Notes: generated by a model from the sequence alone, not told the origin. A stretch of 64,000 nucleotides of DNA from Thunnus maccoyii (GCF_910596095.1 NC_056535.1:21158505-21222504); one strand, 5' to 3'; counted from the first letter of the stretch, positions 13,301 to 29,748 are shown. Made by a program: numbers and translations.

Positions 13301-16300
13301 GCTTCCTTGTATAATTTAATACTGTAACCTTGTCCCTGGAAACAAAGAGCTCTTTGAAGAGAGCAGAGATGCCATAATAAGACTCTGATGACAGTCACAT
13401 CTAGATCTTCTCCCTCTCTCCATCCCTGCCACTTCCCATCACAGAGTTATCCCAGAGACTAATGTGCCTGTACTGAGGTTGCGTGGGCTGGGCATTAAGC
13501 ACACAGGGTGTTTCCAAGCAGGGCACAGAGAACAAGGAAGTAGGAACTTTCGTGTCAGTCTACCGGACAGGGGACAAACTGTTTACAGGATGACTTTGCC
13601 AAGGGTCCGTCTATGGTATGCAGGCTATGTGATCTTGATCACTGGCTGTAAAATCCCATCAAAGGAGGCTTCTTGGTCTCAGCGGTGTGAAGCTAAGCTT
13701 ATCCACAAGGAGATGAGCTGCTGGCAGCCCCAGTGTGACCAACAGAACAACTTTTCCATACATGGACCTGTGGATTGGAATTACGGTGGGGAGATTCACA
13801 TTTGTGTTTCTTTGTTCTTTTGTGCATATCAGCAGGTGGTCACTCCACTATAAGCTGATGGGTATTGTTTTGTGGGCCAAGACTGTGATTGGTTGGAGTA
13901 AACACTGGATGGGCTTGTCTGTTTTTATATCCATAATGCAATCCTCTGACCTATTCTGCCATGTCACACCGCTGAATGAGAAAAGTGGCATGACTATGTG
14001 GATGAGAGCCAGGATTTAAACATGGGAATACAGCTAGGCAGGGAATGTGGACATTTAGAGCTCTACTGTACACTGTTAAGTAGCTACCCAACCAAGAAAG
14101 TGCTAACTGCCAGACAGACTATCTATCTTAAACTACAGGAGCGCTGGGGAGCCATGACATCACTCAGCACTTAAACATCTCTTTCAGATCGTAATGTTTT
14201 TTCCCTGTGTGCAGAACAAGATACTACGATGCAAATCCGATGTGATCCAAGAGAATGTCAGCACATTAGTCTTTCAACGCTTTAGTTTTTTTTTCCCCAG
14301 CCTTGTGGGACTGTTGTGACAACACAAGTACTGTGGACATGGCACTGACTGATAACATCTGCTGAGAAGTCTGGATGGGCAAAGCACCTCTTGACCCTTT
14401 TGACCTTTGTCTGAAAACCTTTCATTCAGGTCTGTGCCAAGTGTGAGGTGATGTTTAAAGCACCCTTTCTTCTGCTGAGTCAGAAAGTAAACACACCTTC
14501 CCGCATATTCTCTCTGTTTTAGATAAAAAGGCCTTTGTAGATTTTTGTGTTGTAAAAGGAGAGAAAATAGAAAAATATAAGTAATGAAGATACTTACGAT
14601 AGAGACAACCTGCCTCTCCATTGAGTTGAGACCATCCAGGGCAACACTTGTACACAGTCTGATAATCCTGTCTGTACACTTGTCTGTATGCTGTGTAGTA
14701 TGCCGTTCTGTCAACATGACAAACAAAGTTAGAAACATTCAATAAAACCTGTTGCAATGACTAATCAAACATTGTCTAAAGATTAATAAGGCATTACAAG
14801 GACTGACAACATACAAAAGTGGGTTTTTTTTCATTTCCATTGTAAAATTATTTGATTTAATATTTGGCAAATATAATGTTTAATGTTTCTTGTGCTTGAA
14901 TACTGATAAATTAGAAATAAACAAACAAATCTTGCTATCTGATTGTCTCACAGCACTTTATGTAACATGCAGGATAATGTTCAGCAAACATTTCCCAGAC
15001 TTTTAAGGTCATTTTAAAGTGTGAGACTGGCAGACTCTACTTCTGAGAACAGCGTCTCTCCCTGTACTTTAGGACCCCTCTCATTGCCACACCACCACAG
15101 TCATTAAGAACTGTGGAAACATGTTTTGTTTACAGCGAGTAATTGTGGTCTTGGCTGCCTTCAAAGCAGCCTTTGACTCTGCAACGCGATAAATAACGCA
15201 GAGAAAGCGAGCGTGAGCGACACAGTGAGAAACTCCTGAAACTGACTCTCAGTCACAGGCTAAGATGTTAGCATTAGGACTCTCCTTCAAAGGAATGTTG
15301 GCTGCGGAGATGCCTGTGTGTTAAATAGCCGGTAACCCCAGTGAAGTGGGGCTACACCTTGCACTTAACTGTATGAGAGGCTCAAAGCTGTGATTACAGA
15401 ACAAGAGTGAGAGAGATGAAGAGGTAAGGGGAAGGAGGAGATCAGGGAGATAAATCTTGTCCTGCTAGACACTGTTTGGAGATGGAGTTTAGCGAAGGAT
15501 GACGCTCTCTTTGATAAAACTTTGCATGACTCATGCAGACTTCACAAAACCATCAATTAAAGCTTTGCTCGAGCCAGAGCTTAATCATCAAAATGCCACA
15601 TCCCCTGCAGGTGAAGACGGGAGTGTTCGTCTGCGAACAGAGCCAGAGGTTTTGACTATGGAAAGGGAAGAAGGAGGGTTCATGAGATGACAGACAATAA
15701 ATGAGGTGTATTACTCACCTCCTCTCGTATCCCATGCACCATGACTGTCCCACACAGCCTTGCTTCCACACTTTAACCATGCGTGTGAAGGCCTGCACAC
15801 ATGGCTGCCTTTGGGCGACCAGTGTCACCTCCCTTTCCATACACACATTGGGCCTGGGGGAAAAAAAAAAAAGTGGTGAAAATACTTAAAGTGTCTAAAT
15901 GTTCTGCTGTGTTTAACAGATGTACAGATGGCAGCGAGGCAATTTATGAGCGCTGTAAGAAATGCTGCAGCAAAGATAGATGGACAAAGTACTCATTTTT
16001 TGTTGTCGACGACGTAATGCCTCTGAGGGCATTACCTGTGTAAGGCTTCTTATGATGTCTGGGTTTGGTATTTTTAAAGACTTAAGGGGAATTCCTCATA
16101 CCTCACCTTTCAGAGCGCTGAGTTGCTAAGCACAAGATACTACCTGTAGTTAAACTTAAGTTAATATTTATCTGAAATGGGTTCCCTGAAAGTCATTTAG
16201 AGGGCTGAGATGGACATGAAAGTGGCAAACATTTTCTGTTTCATTTGATTTGCCTCCAAATGTAAAAAGCAAAAAAAACAGACAAGATCAAAATGTTTTA

Positions 16301-17457
16301 GATGTGAGCCAGGTTTGCGGGGAAACAAAAACATATGATGTACAATCTCTGTCACCAGTTACCACTTAACTGTGCAATATTTTCAAAATGAATGAATAAA
16401 ACAAAAACATGCCCGTATTTTCCAGACATTTCACATGAAACATTTATAGTGTTTTTCGCTGGAAATATGGCAGACCATACGTTTCCACTTGTATGAACAG
16501 AAAGAGGAGACGGTTAACATTTTCACCCCCAGGTAAAATATAGTAAGCCTTTATGTTTTGTTCCCTCTCACACAAACTCTGTCTGGGTTAACGAGGAGAG
16601 GTGCCACTGGCTGTCTTCACACCATTCGCTGCACAACACAGATGACTCTCAAACTGTCTCACAAGTGCAACATGATCTTCGAAACATTTACTTCTTTGGT
16701 AACTCTCCAAGCACAGACAGGAAAGCTCGGCATATGGAGATCAGCGGGACCCTTGAGACAACATCCAGCTGCTCATCTTGTATACAAAAGTAATGACTAT
16801 CACCTCCATCTATCTCTACACATAACTGCATATGAAAGAACTTATTGTTAGTGGTAAGTAACAGCGGAGAATCTTCTCTCACATAATTCAAGCTCCTTAT
16901 TTATTATTTCAGTGGTTTAAAATACCTGTCATAATGACTAGCTCTTCACTTTGAGGGGCTTAAAACAAACAGCCTCTGACAGAGTTAGGAATGCAGGCAG
17001 GACCATCTACATGGAGCTAATATGTAGATAATTAAGTAAATTACAGTTATACTATACATGGAAGCCAAATAAAGACCATCATAAGAGCGCATAACAGCAT
17101 CAACAAAGTATATTTCTCATCCAGCTGCTGTTTAATAACTGAAACAAGAAGAAAAAAACCTCACAATTAAGCTTCTGTTTTCTGCCTCTAGTTGAAGCTG
17201 TGACACAAGTTTATGCACGCGCAGGTGAACCAGCAGCTCCAACTTCAAAGCTGTAAAAACCATCTTAGGAAGGATGAAGAGTAGACATCATCTCTAAATA
17301 ATATGTGTGCCAAGTAGATATGAGTACAATATAAACAACAGAACATAGGGAAATGGGATACTCACATATAAGACTGAAGATTGTTGGCGATGCCATAACG
17401 GAAGGCTTGAGCCCCTTTAATAAATATTAGGAAAAAATAAAAAATAACACTATCCAT
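5046..17457 (-). CDS. megf6: megf6, multiple EGF-like domains 6, 5' part (exons 1-4)
   Basis: MEGF6 is a large secreted or extracellular protein with an N-terminal EMI domain followed by many EGF-like repeats; its exact function is poorly defined. Four minus-strand coding exons are visible: 17457-17366, 15853-15719, 14707-14598 and 5150-5046. Splice phases are 2, 2, 1 and 1, and the reading frame stays open through 147 residues. Exon 1 starts MDSVIFYFFLIFIKGAQA, a hydrophobic signal peptide with a likely cleavage after AQA. Exons 2-3 encode the EMI domain (about residues 33-105), with NVCMEREVTLVAQRQPCVQ near its start and YKCCPGW near its end. Exon 4 is an EGF module (VCSYGVCFNGGHC, then LCDCPAGFNGPSCQY, about residues 114-147). 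It ends in phase 1, as expected before the next EGF exon. EMI and EGF order and spacing match vertebrate MEGF6 better than MEGF10/11 or EGFL7. The remaining exons lie beyond position 1. The a/b paralogue cannot be decided. Confidence 0.9.
6408..6720. repeat. degraded fish DNA-element fragment, GCTGCAA-type family
   Basis: A stretch of about 310 bases starting near 'gtgctgaaacatttgg' and holding repeated gattaatg/gattatt motifs. It resembles the copies at 11952-12127 and 39720-40047, which begin near 'gctgcaatg'. The family is widespread in teleost introns and has no coding capacity. The ends are too eroded to define a target-site duplication. Confidence 0.4.
9095..10152. mobile_element. non-autonomous hAT-superfamily transposon with 8-bp target duplication
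   Basis: Terminal inverted repeats: the left end starts TAGGGCTGTGCGATATGAC, and the right end is its near-complement (GTCATATCGCCCAGCCCTA). The sequence gaacaaag occurs directly before the element (9087-9094) and directly after it (10153-10160), a perfect 8-bp target-site duplication of hAT type. The interior has CT-rich stretches but no transposase frame, so it needed an enzyme supplied in trans. The intact duplication suggests a fairly recent insertion. Confidence 0.85.
10323..10376. repeat. (GT)n microsatellite
   Basis: An almost uninterrupted GT dinucleotide run of about 50 bases inside the outer transposon at 8921-10706. It is probably length-polymorphic. The open frame crossing it is an artefact of low complexity. 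Confidence 0.95.
11952..12127. repeat. GCTGCAA-type fish DNA-element fragment
   Basis: Begins 'agagctgcaatgattcatc', continues with tandem 'attaa/ttgatc' motifs and ends near 'gttgcagc', the inverted form of the start. It is a short relative of the copy at 39720-40047. It is non-coding and lies in megf6 intron 3. Confidence 0.5.
14708..15718. other. megf6 intron 2
   Basis: Non-coding interval splitting the EMI domain between ...YERR and TAYYTAYRQ. On the minus strand the donor is AG|GTGAGT at 15718 and the acceptor is TTGACAG ending at 14708. No repeat or other gene was recognised. Confidence 0.7.
15854..17365. other. megf6 intron 1
   Basis: Non-coding interval between the signal-peptide exon and the first EMI exon. 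A long T tract followed by CCCCCAG on the minus strand (around 15854-15875) is the polypyrimidine tract and acceptor for exon 2. Nothing else was recognised. Confidence 0.7.
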
Positions 17458-20237
17458 TTTCCTCTTCTTGGGTTACAGTTTTAAAAAATGCGAATTACTC
17501 GCAAACTCGTTCATCAGAATAATTCGCCGGTTAACCCCACAAAAAAATGCAACCTTATTAATATATAACCAACTAAAAAAACTCTGAGCGGCCAATTCAA
17601 GAAACTTAAAAGGCGCGCGAGAGATCTTCCGCGTGGAAATGACCAAAACTTTCCAAAAATGACAGAGCCATTACATGCGATGTGTTCTCTCTCTCTCTCT
17701 GCGTGTGACACTGACTGAAAACTGCGGCTCACCTACACTTCCTCACTGCAGATGTTGGACTGACGGGCAAAAACTGGTGGAGGCTGAGCGCTTTTTTTCT
17801 GCCTCATTGACTTGGTAATGATGGCAGGGGGGGGGGGTTTTAGGGTGGGGGTGGGGGGGTGGGGGGCATGCAAAGGGTGCTATCTATTATTCAGAGTTCC
17901 TGAAACACACCCACACAAGACACCCTGCAGTCGGCAAAGTGGACTCACAAACAGGGAGACTTGAAAACACAAAGTTTTCCTCAGGTCACGGCATAATTAG
18001 GAGCTTGTAAAAGTTTGTCTCGGGCAAAAAGTCGCTATAATGAGATTTAATGCGTTGTATTGTATTGTGATATTTGCGTTGAGAGTTTTTTGTTTGTTTG
18101 TTTTTTGACGCTAATATTCATTTCCTTGACCAATGTGGCGTTTTATTTTGTCCAGTTAGTGCGTATTGGTAACAACAGAGCGCGTGGATGTATAGGAATC
18201 AAAGCGCACGTGCGTATCCGTGCGCACGAAGATGTAAACCACTCATGGTAGTCATGGCCATCTCACCCGTGGAGCAACAGAGGATGTTTGGGGTTGAGGT
18301 ACGGGAAGGAGGAGGGGGTCTGAAGCAACTTAGTGGTCACTCTGCGCGGCAAACAGCTGATGGTGCGGTCAAAGGGTCACCCGCCAGGACCGACCACCGC
18401 TGCTTTCTAAACAAAGCTTTCATTGCACGCATGTGTGTTCATGACCCAAAAAGAGTCCCGGGTCACCGCTGTCCGTGTAACCATCAATGGTACCAATAAC
18501 TACAGCATGTTGTTTTAATTAGCTCCGGGGCCCTCAGACATCTCAGAGCTCATCTAGTGAGAACATGAACATGTCTTTGTCACAAGTCACTTTTTCTCTG
18601 CAGCAACTTAAGTGAGTCTTCATCTGTTTATGTTTATTTTTGGGCCCCTGATACGTTCAAGCGTGGTTGTATTAACCTGTCTGACAGCCCCAGTGCAAAA
18701 ACCTGCTCTTGGGCCCCTATACTGACCCTCCACCCATGACTACTGCCCCCTGTGTATTGTCTACCTGTCATCTCTAAGTTCCCATCAGCCCTAATGCACA
18801 CAGCAGACTACACATGGCAGCTTCATTTTATGCCCAGAGACCAACCAGGGGTATGAAAATGAGCTTTATGTTGACTATCATACATCAAAAAGAAACATTT
18901 ATGTATATTGCACATGGTAATAATATAAAATAAACAAAATGCTGGAATAATATACACGTGAACTAAACTAAGGTCTTAAAACTAGAATTTTGAGACATGG
19001 ACCCTCAAGATAGTCACATAATTGCCTAAAGAAGTTGGTATTGTACTTTTTCTCAAGCAAATTCCCACAAAAATTAGCAATAAAACAAATTAACAAAACC
19101 AACTGACATTTAGGGAACCTGGTACTTCTGGGGTCCCGGAAGTCAGCTGGCGACTTTGCCTGGTTGATAATCCAGCCTTGCATCCAAGACCCTTTGAGAT
19201 CCCTGAACAACTGCCTCAAGTATCAAAAAACCTTTCCCTAATAGTTTTAGTAGCCTAAATTTCATTATAGAGGCAACAATTATACCAGGCAACTGACAGC
19301 TGACTCCAGACCATCAGGGGCCCCGAACATTGTTTGCATGGCAATTATTTTGTGGTAATTTGATTAATTATGAACTGGTTTGGTAATATATCTTACTATA
19401 ACACATTAAAACTGTATCTCGGGGCCATTTCTTAGTGAGGGGCTCTTTGTCAAAATCAAGTTTTAATGCTTTTAAATTTCAGTTAACATTATGTTGACAT
19501 ATGGTGAATAAACTAACTTACAGCAAATCTTTGGCAGGGTAGCCTTCCAGTAAAAAAAATACTTGTTGGTTACTGAGTCTCTGGGCAAAATGGGTTGGGG
19601 GAAACAACATCTGTGTGTGTCTGGAGGGGCCTAACAGCTATTTTTTGGCCCAGGGTCACACCCAGGTTTACCTAGCCCTGGGATGGCATATCACAAAAAC
19701 TTGAATGGTTCTTAAATTAGGGAACAGTGAAAGATGATATAGCTTGACATTTACGCCAGACTTATTGGACCAGTCTTGTCCTCATAAAAATAAAAATTCC
19801 TTTCACTCACCATAAAGTAAATCACATCTGCTGTATAGGTAGTCTGGACTCTATGCCTGAGCTCATTGCAGGAGGCAGGAGAAACCCATGAAGACCTTTC
19901 CTTTTGTGGTGATTTGCTGACACCTTGTGGTTTAAAATAAGAACTGCAAAGCACATCTAGCTCTAGTATGACAAGCTCTTTGCAGATGAATGATGCAACG
20001 AAGACAACTGAACAATTATTAACATATAAGTTTAAAGCAACAGGAAGTGGTCACAGCAAACGAACTTTGCACTGTCTCAGCTATAACTAAGCAAACAGCC
20101 AAGCAGCTGTTTTGCTATTAGACAATATAGCACATGTCTCCGTTTTAAACCGGTTAAGTAACTTTACGACGCTCCCTAATTACCGCTTGCAGCCCGACCT
20201 TTGCCCCCTCTCTCTACACTCACTGCTGTATCGTAGC
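17458..20237. other. megf6/akr7a divergent spacer
   Basis: A 2.8-kb interval between the start codons of megf6 (minus) and akr7a (plus), so it must hold both promoters unless there are upstream non-coding exons. The megf6-proximal part has a CT run (17687-17700) and a G-run tract (17827-17871). From about 18530 to 19690 there are recurrent gggcccc/ggggcc phrases that look like an old dispersed repeat, with a similar phrase at 32820-32960. No protein-coding exon was recognised, and no TATA box could be assigned with confidence. Confidence 0.5.
17827..17871. other. G-run tract, potential G-quadruplex
   Basis: The plus strand carries several runs of G (up to about 11) separated by ttttaggg, t and gggggt units within 45 bases. 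That is enough for more than four runs of at least three G. It lies about 370 bases upstream of the megf6 start codon, in the probable promoter, with C runs on the megf6 sense strand. The biological role is not shown. Confidence 0.7.
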
Positions 20238-25452
<5,215 letters not shown>

Positions 25453-25771
25453 AATCTCCATAACAGGGCAAACAAACATGCAAGTTTATGCAGATCAGAT
25501 CTGCTAAAGGCCATTTCCCTTTAGTTACCTACTTAAAACAAAAAAAAAACTTTTATCTTTTTTCCTCAAATCACACTTGAAATTATTTTCTTATGAATGA
25601 ATAAATTGGAGACCTTTATGTTAATGCGTAAGAGCATTTCATTGTTAATGTATAAATGTAATAATGACAATATGATATTTTTGCAAGAAAAAAAATAAGA
25701 TTTTTTTGGAGTCCGCCTCAAACAGTTGAACATTAAAAGAAAAGTTTATCACATCAACATCATTCATTCAT
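25453..25771. other. akr7a/mrto4 convergent 3' spacer
   Basis: Only 319 bases separate the akr7a stop codon from the mrto4 stop codon on the other strand. AATAAA at 25600-25605 (plus) is the likely akr7a poly(A) signal. A clear AATAAA for mrto4 was not seen; its 3' end may use a variant signal or run into akr7a. Confidence 0.65.
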
Positions 25772-28700
25772 TCATTCTGCATCATCGTCTTCGTCTTCAT
25801 CATTATCCTGCATGGACTCTTCCTCGCCGGCAAGGTTCACAAACTCGCCTGTTTCTGAGTTCCACATACACTTGATCTGCACCTTGAATTCTGCCATCTC
25901 AGTACCAAAGAGTTTCTATGGACAAAAAAAGAAGAAATAGTCCATCATCTCCAACACAATAACGTATGTCAACGTTTTCTGAAGTGAAAGTCAAGAACTC
26001 ACCAGAATACGAGCCTGCTCAGGAGATAGCGTGTCCCCCTCCTTACACACTTCATAGTCCTTCAGCAGTGTCACCACTCCTTGGATAACAATAGATAAAA
26101 ATATGACCATTAATTGTCAAACTTCTTAGCAAAAAAAAAAAAAAAAAACTGTTAAAGGATGAGTTCACAATTTTTCAAGTCTGTCAGCTGTCAGGTGCCC
26201 ATATGAACACTGAAAGAGGTTTTCCTCGCTGGCAGGGGGGGCTTACCAAATTCGGGAGACTCAGCAGCCAGACATTTCTCTATTTAGGAGCGGCTGAGAT
26301 TGACACTAAAATAAAAATAGCTGGTCCACTATAAAGGTCAGTCCACCTTAAGTGAGCCTGGACTTGAAAGATTGTGAACCCATCCCTTTAAAGTGATAGT
26401 GTTCATTTTTCTTTGCACTCAAAGATGTTTAATCGTACCTTTCTTGAGAGCAGTGGGGAGGCCTAATTGCCTCAACTGAGGCTCCATTGAGTGAGGAAAC
26501 TGTTCTAGGGGTCCCTCATCCAGAGTTATGTCCATGTGTGCCTGGTTGCCTGCCCGCGCATAATCCATCTCTTTGAAATGATTGAAATACCTGTGGGCAC
26601 AGAACATTTAGACAACTGATTAATGATATTTGGGATATCCCTCTAACAATAGTGCATTAAGTGAAGCCTTACTTACTCTTGTACTTCATCCTTCGTTTTA
26701 TTTGTGAATAACACACCCACTTCTCCTCGTAGATGTTTGCTGACCTGCATATTAGGAAAGACAATAAAGAAATTCAAGTCTTTGCAATAGATTATGGTCG
26801 TGATATTTTCTGGCTTAACACCACACTTGAGATTTTGCCCACCTTGTGCAAATTATCCTTGTATTCGTCTGTTTCTCCTTTACCCATGGCAACCATCATG
26901 ACTTTATTTTTGCCAAAAAAGAATCTGTAGAGCAGAGAGGATTATAGTCAAAACTGTTTACTGTGACAGCTGTTGAAGTGATTTGTAAATGGACTGTATT
27001 CATATAACACCTTTCTGCCTTAACGGACAAAGCACTTTACAATTTTTGCCTCCCATTCACCCATTCACACACAGACTCACACATTGATGGGGGCGGAGCT
27101 GCCATGCAAGACGCTGGCCTGACCATCAGGAGTATCTTGGGGTTCACTGACTATGTTTATATGCACAAAATATTCTGGTTTTTGCCCTTATTCCGAAAAA
27201 GACAATATTCTTACTAAGCTGTTTACATGGCTAATGAAAATGAATATTCCACTAATCCCTGTTTACATGCAGAGGGTTTTCAGGGTTTTCAGGGTTTTGG
27301 GGTTTTCTGCAGGCAGTGAAGTAAACCAGCGAGGTGAAAAACATTAGTGAGCTGCTGCCTGGTATTTTTAAGTGATATTCATATGACTGATATTATAAAT
27401 TTATAGTTACAGGCACACCCAGTACTCAGGTTGTCCCATGATGTTTTTGATGCACCAAAAACACTGCTGAGTGTTTTTGGTGCATCACACTGAGTCGTCA
27501 TCGTCAGTCCATGGTTGCATGTCAAGATAATAACCAATCCCCTCTGTCCCTGTCGTGAAGAAGGCGTGCTCTGTTTTTCCAGCACACCCTGAACAGCTCT
27601 GCACTTTCCTCTCATTCCTCTCCTCTGTTTGGCTTCCTCCTCCATCATATGTTATTTCGCCTGCACAGGGGTGTGTTACACAACCAGCCTGTCATGCATC
27701 TGGGATAGAGATGTTGGCTAGTTGGTTTGTTTACAGCATACAGAGCTGATTGTAAACAGGCAAAAGGTCTCTGTCGCAAACTGTGGTAAAAACCCCAAAT
27801 GAGATGCATTTTCTGAACGTGCTGTATACATGTCCAAAGAATGCTCCTAAAACTCGGAAAATATCATCATATCCCATATGTCTTAATCGGAAAATGCTAC
27901 ATTAGGAATATCCAAATGGAATATGCTATTACATGACCCGTATCAAATTCAGAATATTGTCATATTCGGAATAATAGTGGAATAGTAGTGTGCATGTGAA
28001 TGTCGCTGTAATCATTCCTCCTGTTCATACTGGCTGTTAGAAGATCCCCTTCAGATGTGCTTTAAGTAAGTAAGTGATGGGGGCCAAAATCCATAGTGTG
28101 TCCACACACTCATTTTGCACTAAAATGCATTTAAAAGTTTATCTGAAGCTTATATGAGGCTTCAGCAGTCTGAGTTAGTCATATCAAGTGGATATCTGTC
28201 GCATTTAGCATGAAATTCCCACTTTGTTTTTCCCTGTTGAGCTGCAGTGGAAGTATAGTGACAAAAAGAGGGACTTTGGCAAAAAAAAATAGACTAACAT
28301 TGCAAGATATTGATATTGATTTGACTAATTTGGACGCTGAAGCTTCATATTAGCTTCAGATAAACTTTTAAATACATTTTTGCACAGATTGAGGACTGTG
28401 GATTTCGGCCCCCATCACTTACATAGTAAGTGCATTATGAAGGGATCTTCTAATGGTCAGTATGAACAGGAGGAATGACTATGGCAAGAAAACATGTTTC
28501 AATGTTCATTTGGGCTCCTGACTGTTGTTTTAGGACAGAATTGAGAACCGATCCTTTAAATCAAAATGCTTGTCCCATCACCTGCTGTGTTTCCATGCTG
28601 TCCTGATGTCTTTCAGTTTGTTATTCCTCATATTAGCCACAGAGAAAATAAACAAGTGCCTGTAGGTATCCACACATTTCCGGAACTAGAAAAAAGAAAA

Positions 28701-29708
28701 ACACAGATGAATAAGTTTGGAACTACAGAAGCTGAGAACGGCCATGCTTGCAATTATTTTATTTTTTTGATGCCGTTATCTCAAGATCACGAGTTATTAG
28801 TATTTTGTTACAACAAGAAAACAAAAGGTTGTTTCCTCTTATTAGTTATGATGTTTATTAAAGATTAGGGGTGCCATGCCAGCATGCATAGATGGCATCT
28901 TAACCACTTTAGCAACTGATTTAGGCTGAAAATGTCTTTTATTATTAACAGCACCTTTATTAATGGCATCTGTGTCACAGCCAAGTGGCAGGTTGGTCCT
29001 CGTCATAATATGATGTAATGTTTCATGTAGGAGAAGTACCAAACAATACCTTTCAGGCACTTTCATTGTATTAGATTTAATGAGAGAAAGTAAAGTGGGG
29101 CGGAGAGAAGGAATAAGAACCAACACGTCCTTGAGAGCCACCTGAAGGCTTGACGTGCTTTATCCGAATAGCTGAGCTGTCGGAAAAATGACCAATAAAC
29201 AAATGAGAATGAGCTCCGCCCGTATTTGTCTCATGATAAATTATCCCGTTATCTTAAGGCCTTTTGTTTTCTCGAGATAAATTAACTCGTGATCTCGAGA
29301 TAATGGCATAATGCAACCACGGCCATTCTCGTTTTCCTTGTGAAACAGTTTCAGGTAACACAGGTACCAGACCAGGGAGGAAAACACTCACCTCCTCGAT
29401 TAGTTTCTGTTTGGACTCCAGTCCCTTCTTGGCTGTTTTCGTTAACGAAACTGAGGGAAGATATGAAAAGCAAGTCAGTTAGTCAGCTCTGAGATACACT
29501 AATGTAAGTGGGAACTGGTTCATGTCCCCATCAGTGTAAAGTGCTATTTACCTCTTAAGCTAACGGTATTGAGCTAACGTTAGCTTCACTTATTTCAGTT
29601 TTAAGTTGTCCAGGACAGTTAAAAGGGCTTAACGCTTAATATGTTTGTACATATTACAATTTAAACGTATATTTGCTTACTTTTCTTGTCCCTCTTTGAC
29701 TTCGGCAT
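25772..29708 (-). CDS. mrto4: mrto4, mRNA turnover protein 4 homologue (60S ribosome assembly factor)
   Basis: A nucleolar/nuclear paralogue of ribosomal stalk protein P0. It occupies the stalk site on pre-60S particles until P0 replaces it. Eight minus-strand exons: 29708-29681, 29450-29392, 28685-28582, 26924-26843, 26744-26677, 26590-26439, 26079-26003 and 25915-25772. They give 237 residues, against about 239 in human. The basic start [19 protein letters not shown] is diagnostic. It is followed by the L10/P0-like fold ([50 protein letters not shown]), then the mrto4-specific insert ([30 protein letters not shown]). The tail is acidic ([17 protein letters not shown]). All junctions are GT-AG, though exon 7 uses a weak CAAG acceptor. 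Introns carry several MITEs. It is tail-to-tail with akr7a and head-to-head with iffo2. Confidence 0.97.
26152..26391. mobile_element. TTAA-flanked MITE, short family member, mrto4 intron 6
   Basis: The left end is TTAAAGGATGAGTTCACAAT. The right end, read on the other strand, is TTAAAGGGATGGGTTCACAA. The inverted repeats continue through tttttcaag. This 240-base element shares its ends with the longer palindromic elements at 28011-28560 and 52783-53355. It has no coding capacity. Confidence 0.75.
26985..27130. repeat. fish interspersed repeat fragment, mrto4 intron 3
   Basis: Contains 'aatggactgtattcatata', 'aagcactttac' and 'cccattcacccattcacac' in the order commonly seen in a highly repeated teleost element. 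It is non-coding, and its ends are not sharp. Confidence 0.5.
27150..28008. mobile_element. non-autonomous DNA transposon with imperfect inverted ends, mrto4 intron 3
   Basis: Left-end sequence 'ttattccgaaaaagacaat' (about 27190-27208) reappears inverted at the right end as 'attgtcatattcggaataa' (about 27955-27973), with further weak pairing outside. Inside is a perfect hairpin: 27448-27464 pairs with 27471-27487 (17-base arms, loop tgctga). There is no transposase frame, and the superfamily is unassigned. Confidence 0.6.
28011..28560. mobile_element. long-palindrome (foldback) MITE of the TTAAAGGAT family, mrto4 intron 3
   Basis: The left arm, from 28012 (tcattcctcctgttcatact), pairs with the right arm ending near 28479 (agtatgaacaggaggaatga). 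Pairing continues inward for roughly 170 bases through the gtaagtgatgggggcc and tttatctgaagctt segments, so most of the element is one imperfect palindrome. The right end runs on to 'gatcctttaaa' (about 28560), matching the family terminus. The left terminus seems lost at the junction with the neighbouring element. Confidence 0.7.
28734..29330. mobile_element. non-autonomous DNA element with 'ttatctcgagat' inverted ends, mrto4 intron 2
   Basis: The left end has gagaacggccatgcttgcaa, then gccgttatctcaagatcac. The right end has the inverse: gtgatctcgagataatggc, then ttgcaaccacggccattctc read on the complement. The arms are about 65 bases and imperfect. The interior lacks a transposase, and no target duplication was seen. 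Confidence 0.6.
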
Positions 29709-29742
29709 GGTTTCCTCTCACGATGGCAGAGCAGCAGACGCA

Positions 29743-29748
29743 CACGTG
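29743..29748. promoter_or_regulatory. E-box CACGTG upstream of mrto4
   Basis: A palindromic CACGTG lies 35 bases upstream of the mrto4 ATG. The canonical E-box is bound by MYC/MAX and USF, and ribosome-biogenesis genes often carry one near their start. A cgatggcaga sequence nearby (29721-29730) contains a GATGGC core like a YY1 site. Function is inferred from motif and position only. Confidence 0.45.

Larger units (their letters stand above)
5151..14597. other. megf6 intron 3, 9.4 kb
   Basis: Non-coding interval between the end of the EMI domain (exon 3) and the first EGF exon (exon 4). It holds a nested pair of DNA transposons (8921-10706), two degraded members of a fish repeat that begins near GCTGCAA (about 6408-6720 and 11952-12127), CA/GT runs at 7086-7140 and 10323-10376, and otherwise unique-looking sequence. 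The stretch 7740-8300 is less AT-rich and could be conserved regulatory DNA, but this cannot be judged without alignment. No coding exon was found. Confidence 0.6.

Noticed and set aside
13464-14019. Two overlapping plus-strand frames of 129 and 94 codons
   Set aside because: They lie in megf6 intron 3, resemble no known protein, and lack convincing splice signals or codon bias.
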